Source: Spirochaetia bacterium (GTDB taxonomy: Bacteria; Spirochaetota; Spirochaetia; JABMQR01). From it: a stretch of DNA of 17,528 bases. The stretch covers positions 1 to 17,528 of the forward strand of contig JADHUD010000018.1 in NCBI GenBank assembly GCA_016784705.1, given 5' to 3'. The notes beneath the pieces were generated by a model. It did no database searches. It was not told the DNA's origin and was given only the letters and a program-made list of their open reading frames with translations. Shown here one piece after another: positions 1 through 6,696 of this stretch. The translations under genes and the position numbers were made by a program. The first letter of the stretch is position 1. Each line of letters starts with the position of its first letter.

Positions 1-52
1 CAGAAAGATCCTGGGTGGTTTAACAGCCAATCTCCTAATTCAGAAGGAAATC

Positions 53-73
53 GGAAAAGATTTTGTCTTTTCC
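53..73 (-). terminator. Hairpin downstream of the DUF255 gene, possible weak terminator
   Basis: A perfect 8-bp stem (GGAAAAGA / TCTTTTCC) with a 5-base loop lies about 54 bp beyond the stop codon of the minus-strand gene at 127. There is no long U tract after it on the minus strand, so intrinsic termination is only a guess. The rest of 1-126 shows no recognisable gene. Confidence 0.35.
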
Positions 74-126
74 TAAGTAATTTCTTGATACCAGTGATTT
101 GTTCAACTAAAAAGCGACATTTTACT

Positions 127-2172
127 TTACAGGAAGCGTTGAAGCTGATTCAAAGCCTCTTCAACAGTAGTAACAGGAAACTTGCAGGTACTGTTTTCAC
201 AGATGAAGATTCGGGTTTCGTCTTCTGAATAACGATACCTGAAAAGCCCTAATTGATCATTCGGCACAGATGTTGCGGCAAAAACTGCATTCGGGAGATA
301 AAAAGTCTGCATCTCCCGTAAAACCTGATCAGCATTATTACCGGCAGCAACTATCTCATAATAGGGATTCAGTTCATATAATATACGTTCAGCCCAGTGA
401 GAAAAGTACTCAGGACCCGCAAGTGTTCTGCTGCTTATTCTCCCAAGCATACGTAATGAAATTTCATAATAATCTCTATTACCGGTTAACCGTGAGAGTC
501 TGAAAAGTTCGTGTGCCAGCACAGAATTGGATGAGGGAATTACGGTATCGGTTACTTCAATATTTCGTACTATCAGTGTATCCCGGGTGTTGGCAGTATA
601 ATAAAAAATGTTCTGTTCTGAATCGTAGAAATGTTCTAATACGTAATCACTGAAATATTCAGCTTCATCCAGAAGTGACGTATCTCCTGTAATTTCAAAA
701 AGAGATATAAGCGCACTGATCATCAATGCATAATCATCAAGAAATCCCTCAATATATGACCGGTCATTTTTATACACATGATATAATCCGCCGTCAGGCT
801 GCCGTACCTTTTCAAGGATATGCTCGGTACCCGTTTTAGCTGCCGCTAAATAAGCAGCATCTCCAAGGGCCTTATAGGCATCCGTATAGGCTGAAATCAT
901 AAGAGCATTCCATGCTGTTACAGACTTGTCGTCAAGCCCGGGGGGAATCCTCCGGTCTCTTTCATTCTTTAACCTGGTACGTATTCTTTCAAGTGTTTCC
1001 CTGGGAAAATCCGCCTCCATAGTACCGTTCGGCCGAAGAAGTATATTCTTCCCATCCTCCGTAGTTGCGAAGCTACTACCAAGACGAGTAATCTCGTCCC
1101 AGTACCCTTCGGCACCGATACCGAAATAGTCACGGGCAGCCGGATAATCATCTCCAAGAATCTGCTTCAGCTCTTTTTCGGTCCAGACATAATATTTGCC
1201 TTCATCACCTTCACTGTCGGCATCAAGGGCTGAATAGAACGCTCCTTCAGGAGAGGTTAACCTCTCTTTCACGAACTGCAGTGTTTCATGCAAAACATCC
1301 CGATAGAGCTCTCTTTTGGTATAGCGGTAGGCATCGGCATAGAGAGAGACCAGTTGGGCGTTGTCATAGAGCATTTTCTCAAAATGAGGAACTTTCCAGG
1401 CTTCATCGGTGGAATACCGGGAAAACCCTCCGCCTATTTGATCATAGATTCCTCCAAAAGCCATTTTATCCAGAGTAAGAATTGTAAAATCCTTTATATC
1501 TTTATCCTTCTGCAGATACGCATACGAGAGAAGAAAATGATAGAGCGTCGGCATAGGAAATTTCGGAGCTCCGCTGATCCCCCCATTTACTGAATCGAAC
1601 TTCTCTCTCATCTTGGAAACAGCGGTATTCAAGTCATCAGCTGATACCTCGATTGTACGGGTATCGAGCAGCTGCAGACTGGAATCCTGAATCCCTTTCT
1701 CAATAATTTCAGCATTTCCAACAACCTGATTCTTCTTGTTTGCGTAAAGATCCGCTATATAGGTCAGAACAATCATCCAATCTTTACGGGGAAAATAGGT
1801 TCCTCCGTAAAATGGCCTCCCATCCGGAAGCGCAAATGCATTCAATGGCCACCCGCCTCTGCCGGTAATCATCTGTACAGCACCCATATAGAGAGAATCA
1901 ATATCAGGCCGCTCCTCTCTGTCAACTTTAATACTGACAAACCGTTCATTCATCAACCTTGCAACTTCCTCATCCTCAAAGGATTCCTCTTCCATCACAT
2001 GACACCAGTGACAGGATGAGTATCCAATACTGATTATGACCGGTTTATCCTCATCCACTGCCTTCTTGAAGGCTTCCTCGCCCCAGGGGTACCAGTTTAC
2101 GGGGTTATAGGCATGCTGCTGAAGATAGGGACTTGATTCATTAATCAGCCGATTTGGTTTTAATTTAAGCAT
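127..2172 (-). CDS. Thioredoxin domain-containing protein, YyaL/DUF255 (spermatogenesis-associated protein 20) family
   Basis: The protein has an N-terminal thioredoxin-like domain followed by a long alpha/alpha-barrel, glycosidase-like region, as in B. subtilis YyaL and animal SPATA20. Seen near the N-terminus are KPNRLINESSPYL, NPVNWYPWGEEAF, the CHWC motif (residues about 54-57) and GGWPLNAF; later come DADSEGDEGKYYVW and PHFEKMLYDNAQL, all family hallmarks. The biochemical function of the family is not settled; a redox or sugar-related role is inferred from the folds. I chose the ATG at 2172 because GGAGGG sits 7 bases upstream and the resulting 681 residues match the family length. The frame stays open upstream to a TTG at 2316. 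An ATG at 2250 would add a signal-peptide-like segment (LYILLLVLLAAAG) but has no good ribosome binding site. The gene is divergent from the ugp-like operon, with an insertion sequence between them. Confidence 0.88.
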   Translation of the reverse strand: MLKLKPNRLINESSPYLQQHAYNPVNWYPWGEEAFKKAVDEDKPVIISIGYSSCHWCHVMEEESFEDEEVARLMNERFVSIKVDREERPDIDSLYMGAVQMITGRGGWPLNAFALPDGRPFYGGTYFPRKDWMIVLTYIADLYANKKNQVVGNAEIIEKGIQDSSLQLLDTRTIEVSADDLNTAVSKMREKFDSVNGGISGAPKFPMPTLYHFLLSYAYLQKDKDIKDFTILTLDKMAFGGIYDQIGGGFSRYSTDEAWKVPHFEKMLYDNAQLVSLYADAYRYTKRELYRDVLHETLQFVKERLTSPEGAFYSALDADSEGDEGKYYVWTEKELKQILGDDYPAARDYFGIGAEGYWDEITRLGSSFATTEDGKNILLRPNGTMEADFPRETLERIRTRLKNERDRRIPPGLDDKSVTAWNALMISAYTDAYKALGDAAYLAAAKTGTEHILEKVRQPDGGLYHVYKNDRSYIEGFLDDYALMISALISLFEITGDTSLLDEAEYFSDYVLEHFYDSEQNIFYYTANTRDTLIVRNIEVTDTVIPSSNSVLAHELFRLSRLTGNRDYYEISLRMLGRISSRTLAGPEYFSHWAERILYELNPYYEIVAAGNNADQVLREMQTFYLPNAVFAATSVPNDQLGLFRYRYSEDETRIFICENSTCKFPVTTVEEALNQLQRFL

Positions 2173-2444
2173 ATCACTTCCCTCCAGTGGCAACCGCCCG
2201 GCAGCTGCGAGTAATACCAGCAGCAATATATACAAATATGGTGTTCTCATCCTATGAATATACTGCCAATCGGGAATTTTTACAAAATTATTGATCTGGA
2301 TCAGCATCCGCTTCAATCTGGCAGGAAATTAGTACGGGAAGATAATTTTCTCTACATATTCAGAAAAAAGTGGTTAACACCGTTGATTATGTAATCGATC
2401 AATTAAAAACATATAACCAAATATAACATGATTACTATCAAACA

Positions 2445-2453
2445 TTTCTTCAT
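2445..2453. repeat. Target site duplication, left copy (TTTCTTCAT)
   Basis: The nine bases directly outside the left inverted repeat are identical to the nine bases at 4275-4283 outside the right one. ISKra4-type elements are known to duplicate about 9 bp, so this marks the insertion site. Confidence 0.93.
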
Positions 2454-2467
2454 GGGTGCACGACAAT
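2454..2467 (+). repeat. IS left terminal inverted repeat
   Basis: GGGTGCACGACAAT, an exact reverse complement of 4261-4274; the two ends diverge from the 15th base inward. It lies only 9 bp beyond the transposase stop codon. Confidence 0.93.
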
Positions 2468-2475
2468 TTCGTTAG

Positions 2476-3741
2476 TTACGCAGGTTTTCTCCGATTAGCC
2501 ATAAAATCATCAAACCTCCCGCTGAGCTTAGCACAACGCAATGCAATAATAGCGTTAGCCCCACGAACAGTCCAATGCATACCGGACTGTTTCACCCTTG
2601 CACCAATAACATGCCTGCATCCTGATTCTACGATACCACTTGATGTACATAACCCCAACTTGCGGAAATAGGGATAATTCAAGCGTTTTCTATTTTTTAT
2701 CAGGTACTTCCTGCAGCTATCGGCTTCATCAGATTTTTCCAGAAATGGTTTGAGATTCGTCAGAATAGTATCAATTCTCCCCGCCTGCAAATCATCTCTC
2801 CGCTCTTTCCCCCATTGTTTCCCAAAGTCACTCTCGCTACCGAAAATTTCTTTGGCTGCCCGTGAAATGGTGCCCTTTGCATGATAGAGATCAATGATTT
2901 GTATTGCATCCGGGAACAGTTCTCCAGCTATATTCCAGATCCATACCGCTCCATCGCCCAGGATGACTTGCCGTTTGGCTTTGTCAAATCCCCGTCTTTG
3001 TGCTTCACGCTCCACTCTTCTGGCAAAATCAGAAATTTGCTGATCCAGATCACCGGTAGCAGCACGTTCAATTGCCGCATTGTAGCTAACCGAACCAGCA
3101 TCACGAGTAGGGATATTGTTTTTATCTCGGCTATCGGCACTAAAAGTAACCGCTAATTTCACTTCTCGGGTTTTAGCCGAGCCATCAGGCTGCTTTCCTT
3201 TGCGTCCTTCGGTTTCTTCCTTCCTCACCGGACAGCCAGTTCCATCAATTCCCAGATACATGGTCTTGCTGCAAGGAATTCCTTCGGCAACAACAGACTG
3301 TTCCTGTGCTGCAACTTCTTCTCCCAGCATTTCTGCTGCCCGTTCAACCTGCTTGGTACTGATACGAAGCGCTGCCAGATGTTCTATCATGAGACGGCTT
3401 TCCTGAAAACTCAGTATACTGGCAGTATGGCCAATTATCCGTTTCACTCCAGCAGAAAGAGAATCCTTATCCAAACCCAGCACCGTATCCCGGGGAACGT
3501 ATCCCCTGCCATGCATATCAGTATAGTAGGCTCTTGTTAACGTTATATCCCCTAACACCGTAACAAAGGTTTTCTCCCGCCGTCCGGCATATGCCATAAC
3601 CGTCCCATCTGGATGAGTTATAGTAGGTCGACAATCACCTCTATCAGCATTAATAAGGGTTTCAAGAATACCTGCACCAATACGGAGAGAGGTATCTCTG
3701 ACTAAGGTCTCCACTGTTTCAAAAGTAGCTGAACCTTGCAA
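2476..3741 (-). CDS. ISKra4-family DDE transposase
   Basis: This catalyses transposition of the surrounding element. Typical ISKra4 segments are visible: MYLGIDGTGCP (first Asp), VILGDGAVWIW and IIDLYHAKG (second Asp region), and SSGIVESGCRHVIGARVKQSGMHWTVRGANAIIALR near the C-terminus (Glu). The coordinates start at a TTG codon, which has no clear ribosome binding site. The frame has no ATG further up, but is open back to 3840, just below a TAG at 3843-3841. The upstream residues ...AIENEISELITQAL look like the true N-terminus of this domain. Translation therefore probably enters from the upstream ORF by a shift at the ten-A run (3802-3811), giving a fusion of about 565 residues. If it does start independently, TTG at 3741 is the best candidate. 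Confidence 0.88.
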   Translation of the reverse strand: MQGSATFETVETLVRDTSLRIGAGILETLINADRGDCRPTITHPDGTVMAYAGRREKTFVTVLGDITLTRAYYTDMHGRGYVPRDTVLGLDKDSLSAGVKRIIGHTASILSFQESRLMIEHLAALRISTKQVERAAEMLGEEVAAQEQSVVAEGIPCSKTMYLGIDGTGCPVRKEETEGRKGKQPDGSAKTREVKLAVTFSADSRDKNNIPTRDAGSVSYNAAIERAATGDLDQQISDFARRVEREAQRRGFDKAKRQVILGDGAVWIWNIAGELFPDAIQIIDLYHAKGTISRAAKEIFGSESDFGKQWGKERRDDLQAGRIDTILTNLKPFLEKSDEADSCRKYLIKNRKRLNYPYFRKLGLCTSSGIVESGCRHVIGARVKQSGMHWTVRGANAIIALRCAKLSGRFDDFMANRRKPA

Positions 3742-3757
3742 GGCTTGGGTGATCAGC

Positions 3758-4174
3758 TCAGAGATTTCGTTTTCTATAGCCGTGTTGATTTTTGTGGTTA
3801 GTTTTTTTTTTAGCTTCCTGAGAAGCTTGTTTCTCTCGCACTAATAGTTCATCGCAGATGCGAATATTTACCTCCTTGAGCTGCTCAACGATCTGTTGAA
3901 ACTCATGAAAGCGAGCAATTTGTTGTTTCGTCGATTCCACTAAGTCTGATTTAATAGTTTTTGCAACATTTTTTCCTCTACTGGCACGGCTTAGTGTCCA
4001 GTAGGGACCATGGCCAGGATCATTTTCTTGGGCACAATGACAATAAGCCTTACCACAGGTGTGATAGCGAGCGGTAAGCGAACCCTGGCGAAACGGTTCT
4101 AGTTCTGCCAGTTGGTTGATAAGTTTTTGTGCGTGATCCTGTAATTCTTGAAGTGTTAGGTGTGTTAAATTCAT
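3758..4174 (-). CDS. IS-encoded upstream ORF, DUF6788-like accessory or transposase N-terminal part
   Basis: A 138-residue protein with the motif SLTARYHTCGKAYCHCAQENDPGHGPYWTLSR split over a Cys-rich HTCGKAYCHC core (possible small metal-binding motif) and a GHGPYW element. A charged, helical stretch follows, ending in a Lys-rich tail. Small proteins of this kind (DUF6788-like) commonly sit directly upstream of ISKra4-type transposases. I place the start at ATG 4174, with AGGAGGAAA immediately upstream; an in-frame codon at 4228 would give 156 residues but lies inside the promoter. The stop overlaps the open transposase frame, and the shared ten-A run suggests this ORF supplies the start for a transposase fusion. 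Its own function is unknown. Confidence 0.8.
   Translation of the reverse strand: MNLTHLTLQELQDHAQKLINQLAELEPFRQGSLTARYHTCGKAYCHCAQENDPGHGPYWTLSRASRGKNVAKTIKSDLVESTKQQIARFHEFQQIVEQLKEVNIRICDELLVREKQASQEAKKKTNHKNQHGYRKRNL
3802..3811 (-). other. Run of ten A, candidate frameshift or transcriptional slippage site joining the two IS ORFs
   Basis: On the minus strand, GCT is followed by ten A and then CTAACC. The upstream ORF reads AAA AAA AAA ACT and ends 44 bases after the run (stop 3760-3758). Skipping one base, or slipping by two bases the other way, reads CTA ACC ACA and enters the transposase frame with no stop. A -1 shift instead meets TAA at once. Poly-A slippage is a known way of making transposase in several IS families; its use here is inferred. 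Confidence 0.6.
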
Positions 4175-4187
4175 ATTTCCTCCTGTA

Positions 4188-4210
4188 CTTGCTGTAGTTA
4201 CTACAGTAAG
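4188..4210 (-). promoter_or_regulatory. Inverted repeat at the start of the IS transcript
   Basis: CTGTAG (4192-4197) and CTACAG (4201-4206) pair across a 3-base loop and extend by three more pairs after one mismatch. It overlaps the -10 and lies upstream of the ribosome binding site of the IS ORF, so it could be an operator or a 5' hairpin that limits transposase expression. Confidence 0.45.
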
Positions 4211-4237
4211 TATATCACAATTTAACAACTCTCACAA
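4209..4237 (-). promoter_or_regulatory. IS transposase promoter
   Basis: On the minus strand, TTGTGA (4237-4232), a 17-bp spacer and TATACT (4214-4209) make a good sigma-70-type promoter inside the right end of the element. It lies about 35 bp upstream of the ATG at 4174 and fires into the element. Confidence 0.65.
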
Positions 4238-4260
4238 TTATTTCACCAATAAATATTTTT

Positions 4261-4274
4261 ATTGTCGTGCACCC
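4261..4274 (-). repeat. IS right terminal inverted repeat
   Basis: The reverse complement of this stretch is GGGTGCACGACAAT, identical to the left end at 2454-2467. Confidence 0.93.
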
Positions 4275-4283
4275 TTTCTTCAT
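4275..4283. repeat. Target site duplication, right copy (TTTCTTCAT)
   Basis: Exact match to 2445-2453 on the other side of the element. Confidence 0.93.
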
Positions 4284-4290
4284 TAAATAT

Positions 4291-4319
4291 TTGACATACA
4301 GAAACATTCAGGATATTCT
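4291..4319 (+). promoter_or_regulatory. Promoter of the ugp-like operon
   Basis: Consensus TTGACA (4291-4296), a 17-bp spacer and TATTCT (4314-4319) face the transporter genes. The -35 begins 16 bp beyond the end of the insertion sequence, so all DNA upstream of it except the duplicated target is IS sequence. The first gene starts about 360 bp further on, leaving a long leader. Confidence 0.55.
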
Positions 4320-4322
4320 AAA

Positions 4323-4350
4323 TATAAATGATCGACTTCGATCATTTATA
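4323..4350. promoter_or_regulatory. Perfect 28-bp palindrome, likely operator of the ugp-like operon
   Basis: Two exact 13-bp arms (TATAAATGATCGA and its reverse complement) flank a 2-base centre. It starts 3 bp after the proposed -10, covering the expected transcription start. That position fits a repressor operator. The DNA-binding protein is not encoded nearby. The stem has no U tract after it, so it does not look like a terminator. Confidence 0.6.
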
Positions 4351-4685
4351 GATTACAGTTATTTACTGGAAGTCCTTGTATCGTTCATTTTATTTACAGG
4401 AGGGTTAGTTTAAGGGAATTGTATGGTTGTAATTTTCCTATAGCTTTTGCATATAGATGTTTTTTGCTGATGTAAAGCGGGAAACTTACTGCTTTTTTGA
4501 GTCAGTGGAAATAATTAGTAAACTGTCTGTTATGATAATTCTGCAGAAAAATATGTCATCAAGTAATACAAGGGAAAACTACCACGTATACTTTTTTTTA
4601 TTATAGTTTTTTTACACTGATTTAATTGATATTAGATCAATTTTATTGACGTCGGAGATCATTATCTATAGTTCAAGGAATCGAT
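4351..4685 (+). other. Long AT-rich untranslated leader of the ugp-like operon
   Basis: No convincing gene is present. It holds AGGAGGG at 4398-4404 with only tiny ORFs after it, an imperfect weak hairpin at 4561-4593 followed by eight T (possible attenuator), and an inverted repeat AATTGAT-5-ATCAATT at 4624-4642. TTGACG at 4646 and TATAGT at 4667 could be a second promoter, but the spacer is only 15 bp. AAGGAA at 4675-4680 is the ribosome binding site of the first gene. Confidence 0.5.
4624..4642. promoter_or_regulatory. Inverted repeat upstream of the ugpA-like gene
   Basis: AATTGAT and ATCAATT are exact 7-bp arms around a 5-base centre, about 45 bp before the start codon. It could be a second regulator site, but AT-rich DNA makes such repeats fairly likely by chance. 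Confidence 0.3.
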
Positions 4686-5669
4686 ATGAAGCCATCAGTG
4701 AAAAACACAGGCAAAGCAAATAATCGTGACAAAGACGTCAGTCAACCCATACAGACGGCTACACCTCAAGTCGTTCGCTTAATAAAAAAAACCTCCCGGA
4801 GACAAAGACGTAATATTATTGCCTTTTCTGCTTTCATTGCTCCAAACTTCATTTTACTCTCTATTTTCACTTTCTGGCCCATTTTTTATAGTCTTTACCT
4901 CAGTTTTTTTAAGTGGAACATGATATCTCCCATAAAGAAATTCATCGGGATACAAAACTATTCATCCCTCATGCAGGATCCTATATTCTGGAAAGTCTTG
5001 AAAAATACTTTCTACCTTGCAGCAGGAACCGTTTTCATAAAACTGGCAATCGCCCTGATGCTGGCTCTCCTGCTTAACCGGCGTATGCGCGGTCGGAATC
5101 TCTACCGGGCAATACTATTCTCACCCACATTCACTACAAGTGTAGCCGTTGCAATGGTTTGGGGATGGATACTTGATCCAACTTACGGACTCTTTCGTGT
5201 TTTCATAAATAGTATCGGGCTTCGTTCTCCAAACTGGTTAACCGATGTTCACTGGGCACTGCCGGCAGTTATTATAGTCATCATCTGGAGAAGTCTTGGT
5301 TATGATATGGTATTTTTCCTGGCTGGTCTTCAGAGTATACCAAAGGATCTCTACGACGCCGCCAAGGTCGATGGGGCCTCAAGATTGCAGCTTTTCCGTT
5401 ATGTCACCTTCCCGATGCTCTCTCCCACTACATTTTTTCTGACAATTGTCTCAGTGATCGGGGCTCTGAAGGCCTTCGATATAATTGCTATTATGACTGA
5501 TGGAGGTCCATTGAACAGCACTAATGTTTTTGTGCTGTATCTGTATCAGAATGCATTTGAGTGGTTCAAAACCGGTTATGCATCTGCAATTGCATTGATA
5601 CTCTTTGTACTTATTATGGGAATTACACTTATCCAGACGCGACTTTCTAAACGATGGGTGCATTATTAA
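4686..5669 (+). CDS. ABC transporter permease, UgpA/MalF type (carbohydrate uptake 1 family)
   Basis: One of the two inner-membrane subunits of a binding-protein-dependent importer. The 327-residue protein has a basic, polar N-terminal tail of about 40 residues, then about six membrane segments beginning with FSAFIAPNFILLSIFTFWPIF. The EAA loop that docks the ATPase is at about 222-236 (LYDAAKVDGASRLQLF), followed by MTDGGPLNST, typical of MalF/UgpA permeases. AAGGAA lies 5 bases before the ATG. It is followed after 34 bp by the partner permease and then by a UgpB-like binding protein. The context with a glycerophosphodiesterase and the Pho system favours glycerol 3-phosphate or glycerophosphodiesters as substrate. 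Sequence alone would also allow a sugar. Confidence 0.88.
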   Translation: MKPSVKNTGKANNRDKDVSQPIQTATPQVVRLIKKTSRRQRRNIIAFSAFIAPNFILLSIFTFWPIFYSLYLSFFKWNMISPIKKFIGIQNYSSLMQDPIFWKVLKNTFYLAAGTVFIKLAIALMLALLLNRRMRGRNLYRAILFSPTFTTSVAVAMVWGWILDPTYGLFRVFINSIGLRSPNWLTDVHWALPAVIIVIIWRSLGYDMVFFLAGLQSIPKDLYDAAKVDGASRLQLFRYVTFPMLSPTTFFLTIVSVIGALKAFDIIAIMTDGGPLNSTNVFVLYLYQNAFEWFKTGYASAIALILFVLIMGITLIQTRLSKRWVHY

Positions 5670-5703
5670 ATCTTATCGATATGCATAAGGAAACAGGTTG
5701 TGT

Positions 5704-6561
5704 ATGCAGAAATATAGAGATCAGAAAATGAGGAGAAAACACCGGCTTCCCGAAAGATTACTGACTCATCTCTTTCTCATTGCTGCCTCTATTGCAATAG
5801 GACTGCCATTCTTCTGGATGATTACCACGGCAATCAAAGGACCGACAGAGGTCAATATTTTCCCACCGATATGGTGGCCTGAAGTTGTTCGTTTTGACAA
5901 CTTTGTGACTGCCTGGCAAACCGCTCCATTCGGCAGATTTTATATTAATAGTATTATAACATCCTCAGCCGGTGTAGTGCTTGAAGTTACTATAGCAGCA
6001 CTCTCGGCCTATGCATTTGCCCGGATAAAAATTCGTTTCCGCGAAGTGCTTTTTATGGTCATGCTGGCAGCAATGATGATTCCCGGACAGGTTGCTTTGA
6101 TTCCCAACTATGTTGTTCTTAAACATTTAGGCTGGATCAACAAGTATCAGGGTATTGTAATTCCGCACGTTTCAAGTGTCTTCGGAGCCTTTCTGCTGCG
6201 GCAGTTTTTTCTGTCAATCCCTTCGTCATTATATGATGCAGCAGAACTGGATGGCCTGGGACACCTCAGAACTCTTTTTTATATTTGTCTGCCTCTGGCT
6301 CGTCCGGTTGTTGGAACGCTGACCCTTTATCTTTTTATTGCAAAATGGAACAGTTATCTCTGGCCGCTCATAGTAACAAACACCCAGAATATGCGGACAC
6401 TGCCTGTTGGTCTCTCAATGGTACGGCAAGCTGAGTATGCTATAGGACCCGAGCATCTCATGGCTGCAGCCATTTTTGTTATTGTCCCGGTATTGATCGT
6501 ATTTTTCCTGGCCCAGAAACAACTGATAGAAGGAATCGCCTCAGGTGCAGTTAAAGGCTGA
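5704..6561 (+). CDS. ABC transporter permease, UgpE/MalG type
   Basis: Second permease of the importer, about 285 residues with six membrane segments. The first is HLFLIAASIAIGLPFFWMITTAIK. AFARIKIRF and the EAA loop (SLYDAAELDGLGHLRTLF), followed by CLPLARP, are typical of MalG/UgpE proteins, and the C-terminus ends in the usual GIASGAVKG. The ATG at 5704 is used here. A TTG at 5698 has slightly better spacing to AAGGAA and would add two residues. It lies 34 bp after the UgpA-like gene and 135 bp before the binding-protein gene, so the three are very likely co-transcribed. No ATP-binding subunit is encoded, so a shared MsmX/UgpC-type ATPase must come from elsewhere. Confidence 0.88.
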   Translation: MQKYRDQKMRRKHRLPERLLTHLFLIAASIAIGLPFFWMITTAIKGPTEVNIFPPIWWPEVVRFDNFVTAWQTAPFGRFYINSIITSSAGVVLEVTIAALSAYAFARIKIRFREVLFMVMLAAMMIPGQVALIPNYVVLKHLGWINKYQGIVIPHVSSVFGAFLLRQFFLSIPSSLYDAAELDGLGHLRTLFYICLPLARPVVGTLTLYLFIAKWNSYLWPLIVTNTQNMRTLPVGLSMVRQAEYAIGPEHLMAAAIFVIVPVLIVFFLAQKQLIEGIASGAVKG

Positions 6562-6696
6562 ATCATACAGATGGAATATGCAGAAAAGCCTGAAAATCCG
6601 CACAGGACGATTATCACCAACAAATCCCGCCTTGTCCCTGCGTAATGATTGCGTTACAGGAAAGCTCCGGGATTCAGACCATAAGGAGGTCTTTTT

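Larger units (their letters stand above)
2454..4274 (-). mobile_element. Complete ISKra4-family insertion sequence, 1821 bp
   Basis: The element is bounded by perfect 14-bp inverted repeats (GGGTGCACGACAAT) and an intact 9-bp direct repeat. It contains an upstream small ORF (3758-4174) and a DDE transposase ORF (2476-3741), both on the minus strand. GGG-starting ends, 9-bp duplications and this transposase type together fit the ISKra4 family. The element fills the intergenic space between the DUF255 gene and the ugp-like operon, so no gene is disrupted. Its intact ends, duplication and ORFs suggest a recent insertion. Confidence 0.93.

Noticed and set aside
1..228. Plus-strand open frame running in from the left edge
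   Set aside because: Its second half is antisense to the conserved end of the DUF255 gene and the composition does not look coding; it could be a gene tail, but nothing supports that.
1288..1593. Plus-strand open frame of 101 codons inside the DUF255 gene
   Set aside because: Antisense shadow of a well conserved protein; no ribosome binding site or known domain.
2386..2405. TTGAT-10-ATCAA inverted repeat left of the IS, compared with the 28-bp palindrome
   Set aside because: Only TGATCG is shared with the palindrome and the spacing differs, so it cannot be called a second copy of the same operator.
2881..3406. Plus-strand open frames inside the transposase
   Set aside because: Antisense to conserved DDE transposase segments; no family resemblance.
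4423..4443. Leader peptide of six codons after AGGAGGG in the ugp leader
   Set aside because: The AGGAGGG lies 18 bases from the ATG, too far, and the peptide is too short to judge; no regulatory codon run is present.
4600..4627. Possible Pho box of TT-rich hexamers upstream of the ugp-like operon
   Set aside because: Hexamers at 11-bp steps here (ATTATA, TTTACA, TTAATT) match poorly and fall in T-rich DNA; nothing like the exact triplet at pstS.
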